Assembly (NCBI RefSeq): GCF_014205795.1
Contig: NZ_JACHCN010000002.1
Coordinates: 124,001-188,000, forward strand
Direction: 5' to 3'
Length of the DNA: 64,000 nucleotides
Origin: Rhodanobacter sp. MP7CTX1
GTDB lineage: Bacteria > Pseudomonadota > Gammaproteobacteria > Xanthomonadales > Rhodanobacteraceae
Of the stretch, positions 26,155-34,428 are shown in pieces. The first letter of the stretch is position 1. Each line of letters opens with the position of its first letter. The position numbers and the translations under genes were made by a program. The notes under the pieces were generated by a model, which made no database searches, was not told the origin of the DNA, and saw nothing but the letters and a program-made list of their open reading frames with translations.

Positions 26155-28764
26155 CTAGTCGATGACGACCTCGTCGGCTTCGTCGCGCAGGTTGTAATGA
26201 GAGGACATGACCTTGCCGTAGGCGCCGGCCTGCGCGATCAGCATCACATCACCTTCGGTTGCTTCGGGCAGGCGGCGGTCGGTGCCGAGCACGTCGCCAC
26301 TCTCGCAGATCGGACCGACGATCTGGAACAGCGCCGTAGCCGGTTCATCCAGTCGGGTCAGGTTGACGATTTCATGCCAGGCATCGTACAGCGCCGGGCG
26401 GATCAGGCTGTTCATGCCGGTGTCGATGCCCAGATAGCGCAGCTGCGCCTTGCCTTTCTGCTGGGTTACTCGTGCCAGCAATACACCGGCGTCGGCGACC
26501 AGATAGCGGCCCGGCTCCATCCACAGCTGGTACTGCGGATAAGCGGATTTGACCTCGCTCAGCAAGCGATCGAGCGCTTCGATGTCCAGCCGCGCTTCGC
26601 CTGGATGGGCCGGGACGCCGAGGCCACCACCGATATTGAGGAAGGCCACGCTGCCGATGCGCTCGGCAAGACTCGCCAGTTGCGCGTACACCTCGCCCCA
26701 GTGAGCCACATCAAGCACGCCTGACCCCAGGTGTGCGTGCAGGCCGCGCACCGTCACGTCGTGCCTTTCGGCCAGCTGCAGGAACACAGCAAGCTGGTCC
26801 AGCGGCAAACCGAACTTGCTACCGCTGCCGCCGGTGCGAACTTTTTCGTGATGGCCCAGGCCGCGGCCCAGATCAACCCGCAGCACGATCTCCCTGCCGC
26901 GGAACAATTCGCCCCAATGCTCGAGCGGATACAGCGCATCCAGCGTAATGGTGGCGCGGGTATCCAAGGCGAAAACGTAGTCGGCACGCGCGGCGAAGTT
27001 CGGTGTGAACAGCAGCGGCGTGGACTCCGGCACGATCGCGCTGACCGCTTTCAACTCACCGGGCGAAACGCACTCGAACGCGAAGCCTTCGGCCGCGAGT
27101 GCGCGCAGGATTGCCGGATGAGTGTTCGCCTTCACTGCGTAGTGCAGGCGATCGACCGCCGCCAGCGCCTTCAACTCGCGCGCCTGATGGCGCACCGTCG
27201 GCAGGTGATAAACGTAGCGCGGCGTGGCTTCGGCGGCCAGTTCAAGCAAGCGTTGCCGCTGCGATTCGCGCCACCACGCGGCGGCAATGTCGGGCGCTTC
27301 GCCGCTGCCATACAGTGTCTGCCAACTGGGGCCGAACAACGCACTGTCGTCGGTACGAAGTGCGCCGGCGGCAATCAGCAGATCGTGCAGATGCGGCAGC
27401 AGGTCGTCTACCACGCTCTCGTCGACGACAAAGGTGAGGTTGAGGTTGTTCGACGACTGCGAAATCAGATGTACGCGCAGCTGGCCAAACTCGGCCAGCA
27501 CACCGGACAACGTATGCAGCAGCGAACGCATGCCGCGACCCACCAGGGTGATCGCCGCACACGGTGCAATGACTTTGACGCGGCACACCTTGGCCAGGTC
27601 GGTGGCCAGTGCGGCGATCGCATCGGAGTCGAGCAGGTTTTCGGTGGGGTCGAGCGACACCGTGACATTGGTCTCGGCCGAGCCGATCAGATCCACCGAC
27701 AGACCGTGCTGCTTGAATTGTGCAAACACATCGGCGAGGAAGCCGACCTGCTGCCACATGCCCACCGATTCCATCGATACCAGGGTGATGCCCTTGCGCG
27801 CACTGATCGCCTTGACGCTGGGTGCGTGCTCGCGCACCTCCGGACCGATCACCGTGCCCTCGAGTTCCGGCCGGTTGGTGTCCTTGATCAGCAACGGCAC
27901 GCGCGGCTCGCGCAGCGGCGACAGGCAACGCGGATGCAGAACCTTGGCGCCGGTGGAGGCGATTTCCTGCGCCTCCTCATAGTCCAGCCGTTGCAGCAGG
28001 CGTGCGCCCGGCACCTGGCGTGGATTGGCAGTGAACATGCCGGCCACGTCGGTCCAGATCTCCACCCGCTGTGCCTTCAGCAGCGCGCCGAAATACGAGG
28101 CCGAAGTGTCCGAGCCACCGCGCCCAAGCAGCACCGTGCGACCTTGCGATTCGCGAGCGATAAAGCCCTGCGTGATGAATACCTCACCCTGCGCTGCCAG
28201 CCGCGCGGCGAGCACCGGGTCCGGTCGCGAATCCACCATTGAAGACAGTAGCCGCGTGCGCTCGTTCTGGTTCGGCAAGGCGATCGCCGCGAGACAGTCC
28301 CGCGCATCAAGCCATTGCGTGGGCAGGCCGCTATGACTGAGAAAAGCCGCACCGAGCGCGCTGGACATCAGCTCGCCGTGCGCCTGCACCTGCGCCTGCC
28401 AAGCCAGTTCGCCCAGGGCAGCCGCGCCTTCGTCAGCCAGCGCGGCCAGATCGTGCAGCCGCGCACCCAGCGTATCCGGCAGCGCCAGCTGCATGTGCTC
28501 GAGCAACTCATAGTGCCGCTGCGCGATCGCCTGAGCCGCTTCGTTGCGTTTGCCCCGGTCGCCCTGCGTACACAATTGTTTGAGCGCATCGGTGACGCCG
28601 GTGAGCGCGGAAACGACTACCAGCACGCGCGCACCTTCGGCGCGGCGACTGGCAACCAGCTCACGGATATTCTGCCAGCGGGGAAGCGTGGCGACACTGG
28701 TGCCGCCGAACTTCATCACGATCCAGGGGGCGTCTGCGGCTAACGGCGGGGCGTTCGAGGTCAC
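26155..28764 (-). CDS. lysAC: Bifunctional aspartate kinase / diaminopimelate decarboxylase
   Basis: 869 residues joining the first and last enzymes of lysine and diaminopimelate metabolism. The N-terminal half is aspartokinase (VMKFGGTSVA, LGRGGSDTSA) with tandem ACT regulatory domains (ISARKGITLVSMES, SAETNVTVSLD). The C-terminal half is a PLP-dependent decarboxylase with the PLP Lys at about 545 (YAVKANTHP), HLGSGVLD, GGGLGVPAHPGE, EPGRYLVADAG and ICESGDVLG. Such fusions are known in Xanthomonas and Xylella. A GTG at 28764 gives the family length; the ATG at 28917 would add about 50 unrelated residues. ACT domains suggest feedback control by an end product. Confidence 0.93.
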   Translation of the reverse strand: MTSNAPPLAADAPWIVMKFGGTSVATLPRWQNIRELVASRRAEGARVLVVVSALTGVTDALKQLCTQGDRGKRNEAAQAIAQRHYELLEHMQLALPDTLGARLHDLAALADEGAAALGELAWQAQVQAHGELMSSALGAAFLSHSGLPTQWLDARDCLAAIALPNQNERTRLLSSMVDSRPDPVLAARLAAQGEVFITQGFIARESQGRTVLLGRGGSDTSASYFGALLKAQRVEIWTDVAGMFTANPRQVPGARLLQRLDYEEAQEIASTGAKVLHPRCLSPLREPRVPLLIKDTNRPELEGTVIGPEVREHAPSVKAISARKGITLVSMESVGMWQQVGFLADVFAQFKQHGLSVDLIGSAETNVTVSLDPTENLLDSDAIAALATDLAKVCRVKVIAPCAAITLVGRGMRSLLHTLSGVLAEFGQLRVHLISQSSNNLNLTFVVDESVVDDLLPHLHDLLIAAGALRTDDSALFGPSWQTLYGSGEAPDIAAAWWRESQRQRLLELAAEATPRYVYHLPTVRHQARELKALAAVDRLHYAVKANTHPAILRALAAEGFAFECVSPGELKAVSAIVPESTPLLFTPNFAARADYVFALDTRATITLDALYPLEHWGELFRGREIVLRVDLGRGLGHHEKVRTGGSGSKFGLPLDQLAVFLQLAERHDVTVRGLHAHLGSGVLDVAHWGEVYAQLASLAERIGSVAFLNIGGGLGVPAHPGEARLDIEALDRLLSEVKSAYPQYQLWMEPGRYLVADAGVLLARVTQQKGKAQLRYLGIDTGMNSLIRPALYDAWHEIVNLTRLDEPATALFQIVGPICESGDVLGTDRRLPEATEGDVMLIAQAGAYGKVMSSHYNLRDEADEVVID

Positions 28765-28939
28765 AAGCGTCTTATCAGCAGTTGGGAAAATATTTCGCCA
28801 GTGTTGCGCCGCAGCAGTCTGATTGCAATGGCGCGCGAATGAATGGCGTTTGGACGTCTGTTTGATGGCTGGATCGTGGCAAGCACCGGATCCGTGCGAG
28901 CAAGCGTGCAGGGCCACGAGAGGAGGACGCCGCCTTTGC

Positions 28940-29074
28940 CCCCTCTCCCCGGCGGGGAGAGGGCTGGAGTGAGGGGGACACTCTTGCGGGAACTCGCGTG
29001 CAGTGCGTTGCTTCGATCAGCACACCCGCGAGCACCCGCCCCTCACCTCAGTCCTCTCCCCAAAGGGGAGAGGA
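28940..29074. repeat. Inverted pair of family-B palindromic repeats
   Basis: The plus-oriented copy is at 28940-28977 (CCCTCTCCCCGGCGGGGAGAGGG, then TGGAGTGAGGGGG) and the minus-oriented copy at 29038-29074, with about 60 bases between. The pair sits between the lysAC start and the fumarase stop and could act on the 3' end of the fumarase transcript. Confidence 0.85.
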
Positions 29075-29102
29075 GACGAACGTGTGCTCTGTGCGCACAG
29101 AG

Positions 29103-30617
29103 TTATTGGATAACTACGGGGATCTTGCCTATCCGTGCCTGCCATTCTTTCGGGCCCGTCTGGTGCACCGACGTACCGAGTGAATCGACCGCCACGGTCA
29201 CCGGCATGTCCTGCACGGTGAACTCGTAGATCGCTTCCATGCCCAGATCAGCAAAGCCGACCACGCGCGAGGCCTTGATCGCCTTGGAGACCAAATACGC
29301 GGCGCCACCGACGGCCATCAGGTACACCGACTGATGTTTCTTTATCGCTTCAATCGCCGCAGGCCCGCGTTCCGCCTTGCCGACCATGCCGAGCAAACCG
29401 GTCTGCGCCAGCACCTGCTCGGTGAACTTGTCCATGCGGGTCGCCGTGGTGGGGCCAGCCGGTCCGACTACTTCATCGCGCACAGGATCGACTGGACCGA
29501 CGTAATAGATAAAGCGACCGTTGAAGTCGACCGGCAGCGGCTCGCCCTTGTTGAGCATCTCGACCATGCGCTTGTGTGCCGCATCGCGACCGGTGAGCAG
29601 TTTGCCATTGAGCAGAAGTACCTCACCTGGCTTCCAGCTGGCGACGTCTTCGCGCGTCAGGGCATCAAGATTCACGCGACGGCCTTTGGAGCTGTCGTAG
29701 GTAAGCTGCGGCCAGTCCTTCAGCGATGGAGGATCGAGCATCACCGGGCCGGAGCCGTCCAGCGTGAAGTGCGCGTGGCGCGTGGCCGCGCAATTCGGGA
29801 TCAACGCCACCGGCAAGTTCGCTGCGTGAGTCGGGTAATCCTTCACCTTGATGTCAAGCACGGTGGTGAGGCCTCCCAGTCCTTGCGCGCCGATGCCCAG
29901 CGCGTTGACCTTCTCGTACAGCTCGATGCGCAATTCCTCCGCGCGATTGCTCGGGCCGCGGGCGATCAGATCCTGGATGTCGATCGGTTCCATCAGCGCC
30001 TCTTTCGCCAGCAGCATCGCCTTCTCGGCAGTGCCGCCGATGCCGATGCCGAGCATGCCCGGCGGACACCAGCCGGCGCCCATCGTCGGCACGGTCTTGA
30101 GCACCCAGTCGACGATGGAGTCCGACGGGTTGAGCATCACGAATTTCGATTTCGCTTCCGAGCCGCCGCCCTTCGCCGCAACGATCACATCCACGGCGTC
30201 GCCCGGCACGATCGAGACGTTGATCACCGCTGGCGTGTTGTCTTTCGTATTAGTGCGTTTGCCGGCCGGATCGGCCAACACACTGGCGCGCAACTTGTTG
30301 TCCGGATCGTTGTAAGCACGACGCACGCCTTCGTTGACCATGTCCTCCAGCGACAGCGTGGCGTCCCAGCGCACGTTCATACCCACCTTGAGAAACACGG
30401 TAACGATGCCGGTGTCCTGGCACAGCGGGCGATGACCTTCGGCGGCCATCCGCGAATTGATCAGGATCTGCGCGATAGCGTCCTTCGCAGCGGGCGATTC
30501 CTCGCGCTCATAGGCAGCAGCGAGATTCGTGATGTAGTCGACCGGGTGGTAGTAGCTGATGTACTGCAGCGCGTCGGCGACGGACTGGATCAGGTCGTCT
30601 TGCTTGATGGTGGTCAT
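29103..30617 (-). CDS. Fumarate hydratase class I (iron-sulfur)
   Basis: 504 residues of the oxygen-sensitive 4Fe-4S fumarase class (FumA/FumB type). It interconverts fumarate and malate in the TCA cycle. Cys ligands are visible in CQDTGIV (about residue 66), GWCPPGMLGIGIGG (about 184) and NCAATRHAHF (about 280). The C-terminal beta domain holds LLLNGKLLTGRDAAHKRM and GPAGPTTATRMD. N- and C-terminal halves are fused, unlike the two-subunit forms. The ATG at 30617 begins MTTIKQDDL. Single-gene unit; fumA or fumB could apply, so no symbol is given. Confidence 0.94.
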   Translation of the reverse strand: MTTIKQDDLIQSVADALQYISYYHPVDYITNLAAAYEREESPAAKDAIAQILINSRMAAEGHRPLCQDTGIVTVFLKVGMNVRWDATLSLEDMVNEGVRRAYNDPDNKLRASVLADPAGKRTNTKDNTPAVINVSIVPGDAVDVIVAAKGGGSEAKSKFVMLNPSDSIVDWVLKTVPTMGAGWCPPGMLGIGIGGTAEKAMLLAKEALMEPIDIQDLIARGPSNRAEELRIELYEKVNALGIGAQGLGGLTTVLDIKVKDYPTHAANLPVALIPNCAATRHAHFTLDGSGPVMLDPPSLKDWPQLTYDSSKGRRVNLDALTREDVASWKPGEVLLLNGKLLTGRDAAHKRMVEMLNKGEPLPVDFNGRFIYYVGPVDPVRDEVVGPAGPTTATRMDKFTEQVLAQTGLLGMVGKAERGPAAIEAIKKHQSVYLMAVGGAAYLVSKAIKASRVVGFADLGMEAIYEFTVQDMPVTVAVDSLGTSVHQTGPKEWQARIGKIPVVIQ

Positions 30618-31176
30618 GGATAGGCTTCGGGGATGGGGAGGTGCTGGAACAGCTATTCACAATGCGCAAGCCCTCTATTGTGCCGCAACTGGGCCTGGCC
30701 TCAAAAAACGGCCGCGCAGGGTGGTCGTTGCTTTGAGGCAGAAATGATCATTCAAGGGAATGATCATCCGATAGCCATATTCGGCAAAAACCGGGACGGG
30801 CCCACCTGCCGGAGCCATACACATCGACAACCCTGAATTCGATGGCGGCAGTTTTCGCAAGTCGGCCAGGCTGAAGCATTTCGTGAAATCGTAACCCCCA
30901 ACCACATCTACGCAAAAACATGCGCACCAGATAATAGTCGCAAGAACTTGCCCCTTACGACGCGTTCGGCCCGGAATCATCCGGGCGGGCTGACCGTCAC
31001 ATGGCCTGACGCGAAGATGAAGATAAGGCTCATGGGAAGCACACGGATCGCATACCGCAATCTGGTACCCGACCCCAAGCAAGTCAAACAAATGCGATCT
31101 GATCAGCTTTTCGCCTGGGTGGGGCGCCCGTCGGCCGTCGGGTCGAACGTGCCATTCCCTCTATGTCGACCTGCCT
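30618..31176. other. Gene-free stretch upstream of the S53 locus
   Basis: About 560 bases with no convincing gene; reading frames here are short and have poor codon use. It contains the fumarase promoter region on the minus strand and the two ATGATCAT palindromes listed separately. Nothing else was recognised. Confidence 0.5.
30744..30767. promoter_or_regulatory. Paired ATGATCAT palindromes (possible operator)
   Basis: Two identical 8-base palindromes start 16 bases apart, at 30744 and 30760. They lie about 130 bases upstream of the fumarase start. The spacing is not a whole number of helical turns (about 1.5), and no regulator is known, so this is only a candidate. Confidence 0.2.
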
Positions 31177-31496
31177 CAGGTACTGGACGACATACACAGA
31201 TCGGGAGCACGATCCCTCTCTGCCTCGCAGCTCAGCCAGGCAGTAGTGGGGTTCAATAGCTTCATCACACGCTGGAACCAAGCAGCCAGCTGGCGGCACG
31301 TTGGTGTCGACGGCATGGAACCAGCGGGCACGTCGTGGAGTTTGCGGCGGTCCGAAGCTGTTGATCCGTCTTTATCGAATCCCTACCGGCTATCACGGCA
31401 GTCCATGGAGGTGACCACGACACGTAACCGCGACAACCGTCGAAAGACGTAACAGGGGGCCTCGCTTTTTCATCTCGAATCATTGGGAGCCAGGTC
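31177..31496 (+). promoter_or_regulatory. Leader of first S53 peptidase (duplicated element)
   Basis: Upstream region conserved with 34097-34428. Shared blocks are CAGGTACTGGACGACA, ATCGGGAGCACGAT, CTCAGCCAGGCAG and, close to the start codon, AACAGGGGGCCTCGCTTT and ATTGGGAGC-AGGTC before ATG. Conservation of blocks separated by diverged sequence suggests promoter or mRNA-leader signals. Confidence 0.55.
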
Positions 31497-33836
31497 ATGA
31501 CAAACAAGCATCCGTTGATCTATGTATCGATTGCCGCAGCACTCGCAACGCTGCCCGCAGCGTTACTGGCTCAAGCGGCAACGTCGCAACAATCTGCCAC
31601 GGCAGATCTCAACACTGCGGAAACGCCACGCGTCACGCAAACCGTCGACAACAAAGTCGTGTCGACCATTGCCAGCAGCCACCTGAAGTTCGTCAGTTCG
31701 GCGAAGCCCACGGGCAGCGTTGCCGACTCGATGCCGATGAATCACATGCAGCTCATCCTCCAGCGCAGCGCATTGCGTACATCCGCACTGGAATCGCTGA
31801 TCGCTGCGCAGCACGACCCTGCCTCGCCCAAGTTCCACCAATGGCTCACACCTGCTGAATTTGGCGCAACCTTTGGAGTTGCCGATGCCGATATCGCCGC
31901 CGCGAAGTCGTGGCTGATTTCGCAGGGCTTTACCGTCCATGGTGTGTACCCGAACAAGACTCAGATCGACTTCAGCGGTACGGCAGGCCAGGTTCGCCAG
32001 GCCTTCCACACGCAGGAAAATCATTACACCTTCAACAAAGCCAACCACATCGCCAATGCGAGCGACATCAGCGTCCCCTCGGCGTTGCGCAGCGTCGTGG
32101 TAGGCGTGGCGGGCCTCAACGATTTCCGGCCACAGCCGTTGCACGTGCCCCCGCAGGTGGGACAGTTCGACGCGTCCAAGCACAACTTCAAGCTGAAGCA
32201 AACGGCGGCAGCGTCCAAGACCAGTTCCACGTCCAATGCCAATGCCAGTTCCAACTCCGCCGCCAACCCGATGGCGCTGGCCTTTACCAACGGTGCGCGC
32301 GGCTTCGTGCCGTACGACATGAATGTGATCTACAACACTACCGCGCTGTACACCAGCGGCCTGACCGGTACGGGCATCAACATTGCGGTGGTTGAAGACC
32401 AGGACATGGATACCGATGACTGGCCCAACTTCGTTAGTCAGTTCAACCTGGGCGGTTACGGTGGCACGTTCACCCAATTTCAGCCTCAGTTGACGCCGAG
32501 CACGGGCAACTGCTCGGATCCGGGTGGTAACGATCCGTTCGGGGAAAGTATCGAGACGGTGCTGGATGCAGAGTGGTCCACGGCCATGGCACCAGGCGCC
32601 AATATCTGGGTCGCCACCTGCAGTGATTCCGACACCACGAACTTCTTCGGTGGCGTCTTCATGGCGGCAGACAACCTGATCAACGGCAACTCGAGGCCGA
32701 ACGTCATCAGCGCAAGCTATGGCTTCGGCGAGGGCTTTACCGACACCGCCAGCAAGACCGCGATCGACCTGATGTGGGCACAGGCGGATGCGGAAGGCAT
32801 CTCGGTTTTCATTTCAACCGGCGATTCCGGCTCCAACCCGAGCTTCAATGGCTCCGTCATCGAGAACTACGGCATTGACGCCAACTCGTTTGCCACGTCG
32901 CCCCATGACACAGCCGTCGGCGGATCCGACACTGCCGACATTCTTGACGGGACCACCAAGAAGTACTTCAGCAACACTCCCAACTCGGTGTATGGCACGG
33001 CACTGTCCTACGTGCCGGAACTCACCTGGAACACGTCCTGCGGAAACACGCTGGCGGCCAAGCAACTGGTCAACCAAACAGCACTCAAATTCTGCAAGAA
33101 CGCGCTCATCTACGACCCGTTCGGCTTTTACGTAACCTCTGAAAGCGGCAGCGGCGGTCCGTCCGCGGTCGATGCGAAACCCGCCTGGCAACGACAGGTT
33201 CATGGTGCAGCGAAAGACCAGTCGCGTGACTTGCCGGATGTCTCGCTGTTCGGCGGCTCCTATGGCGGGTATTCATGGGTGATCCTGTGCACCGGCGCTT
33301 ATCCATGTGCACCTGGTTTCACTACTCCGGTGGTACTGGAGGCCGGCACATCGCTGTCCTCGCCAATGTTCGCCGGCATCCAGGCGCTGATCGACCAGGG
33401 CTTGTCAGGTTCTGGCCTGTCGCCGAACCAGGGCAACGCCGCACCGACGCTGTATGCGCTTGCAGCCCAGGAATTCGGTGGAGCAGGCGGTGGCGCGCCC
33501 TCCACGCTGTCGACCTGCAACGCCGACAACGGCACCAAGGGAACTGCCAAGTGCGTCTTCCACAACATCACCAGCGGTGGCAACTCCACTCAATGCATAC
33601 AGATCCAGGCATTCGGTGATGTCACTCCGGATTGTTACTTCTACGGAACGATCGCGAACTACGAGGAGTTCTTTGGCGCCACCCTGGTGGGACTGACTTC
33701 GACCAGTACGTCGAAGTACAACGACAACACCGCGGCGTTTGCTGCACAGCCAGGCTGGAGCTTTGCCAACGGCCTGGGTTCGGTCAATGCCAACAACCTG
33801 CTTGCAGCATGGAAGAAGTTTGTCCACGTCCACTGA
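31497..33836 (+). CDS. Secreted S53 (sedolisin) serine-carboxyl peptidase, copy 1
   Basis: 779-residue prepro-peptidase active at acid pH. A signal peptide (IYVSIAAALATLPAALLAQA) is followed by a pro-kumamolisin activation domain (about 60-210), a Ser/Asn-rich linker and the sedolisin domain (about 265-779). The catalytic set is complete: Glu353 and Asp357 (IETVLDAEW), oxyanion Asp443 (STGDSGSN) and Ser619 (AGTSLSSP). The C-terminal calcium loop, normally DITxGxN, reads HNITSGGN with Asn690 in place of Asp. ATG 31497 follows TTGGGAGC. Copy 2 is a close paralogue downstream. Confidence 0.94.
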   Translation: MTNKHPLIYVSIAAALATLPAALLAQAATSQQSATADLNTAETPRVTQTVDNKVVSTIASSHLKFVSSAKPTGSVADSMPMNHMQLILQRSALRTSALESLIAAQHDPASPKFHQWLTPAEFGATFGVADADIAAAKSWLISQGFTVHGVYPNKTQIDFSGTAGQVRQAFHTQENHYTFNKANHIANASDISVPSALRSVVVGVAGLNDFRPQPLHVPPQVGQFDASKHNFKLKQTAAASKTSSTSNANASSNSAANPMALAFTNGARGFVPYDMNVIYNTTALYTSGLTGTGINIAVVEDQDMDTDDWPNFVSQFNLGGYGGTFTQFQPQLTPSTGNCSDPGGNDPFGESIETVLDAEWSTAMAPGANIWVATCSDSDTTNFFGGVFMAADNLINGNSRPNVISASYGFGEGFTDTASKTAIDLMWAQADAEGISVFISTGDSGSNPSFNGSVIENYGIDANSFATSPHDTAVGGSDTADILDGTTKKYFSNTPNSVYGTALSYVPELTWNTSCGNTLAAKQLVNQTALKFCKNALIYDPFGFYVTSESGSGGPSAVDAKPAWQRQVHGAAKDQSRDLPDVSLFGGSYGGYSWVILCTGAYPCAPGFTTPVVLEAGTSLSSPMFAGIQALIDQGLSGSGLSPNQGNAAPTLYALAAQEFGGAGGGAPSTLSTCNADNGTKGTAKCVFHNITSGGNSTQCIQIQAFGDVTPDCYFYGTIANYEEFFGATLVGLTSTSTSKYNDNTAAFAAQPGWSFANGLGSVNANNLLAAWKKFVHVH

Positions 33837-33878
33837 AGGATTGATCCACGCAGCATGATGGATTGAATAGCCGGAACC

Positions 33879-33911
33879 ATCCCCTTGGCGGGAGCCGCCT
33901 GCCAAGGGGAT
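33879..33911 (+). terminator. Hairpin after S53 copy 1
   Basis: Stem ATCCCCTTGGC / GCCAAGGGGAT with a 11-base loop. There is no T-run, so it may be a processing or stability element as well as a terminator. The same hairpin occurs after copy 2. Confidence 0.6.
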
Positions 33912-34063
33912 GCATGGGCGACACACTGTTCTTGGCACGCTAAGTGCAGAGTGGCAGGCGCCTGCCTGGCACCTGCCTGCCAACTGCGCCGACTGAGTCA
34001 GTCGAAAACTCGAACCGGCCACCTTTTGGAGTAGGAGAGTCGCCTGTCGGATGACTTCGGGAG

Positions 34064-34086
34064 GGGCGGATCGCCCGCTTTTCTTT
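34064..34086 (+). terminator. Possible second terminator upstream of S53 copy 2
   Basis: Short stem GGGCG / CGCCC followed by GCTTTTCTTT. Weak but T-rich. It would stop transcripts entering from copy 1. Confidence 0.4.
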
Positions 34087-34096
34087 CGTAACGACG

Positions 34097-34428
34097 CAGG
34101 TACTGGACGACACGGGTAAATCGGGAGCACGATGTCTCACTGCCCGAGCGCTCAGCCAGGCAGCAGCGGGAGTCAATCAAGGTCATCACAGTCGGAGCTC
34201 TGGCTTCGCTGGAACCATCCAGCCGGCATGGCGTGGGGTCTGATGGTTCGTGGTGCCCGGGGACAAGACACAGAGCGCGCGGGGGGCAATAGCCGTGATC
34301 AATCTTCTCGAATCCTTACCAGCGACTACGACATTCAAGGGAGGTAACTACGACCAGCAACGGTGACAACCAACCAACAAAGTAAACAGGGGGCCTCGCT
34401 TTACGTTTCAAGTATTGGGAGCAAGGTC
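34097..34428 (+). promoter_or_regulatory. Leader of second S53 peptidase (duplicated element)
   Basis: Same order of conserved blocks as 31177-31496, ending in AACAGGGGGCCTCGCTTT and ATTGGGAGCAAGGTC before the ATG. The rest of the gap back to copy 1 (33912-34063) holds nothing recognisable. Confidence 0.55.

Noticed and set aside
26731-28242. A 503-codon plus-strand frame opposite lysAC
   Set aside because: Antisense shadow: low-complexity His/Gln/Arg composition and no ribosome binding site or domain.
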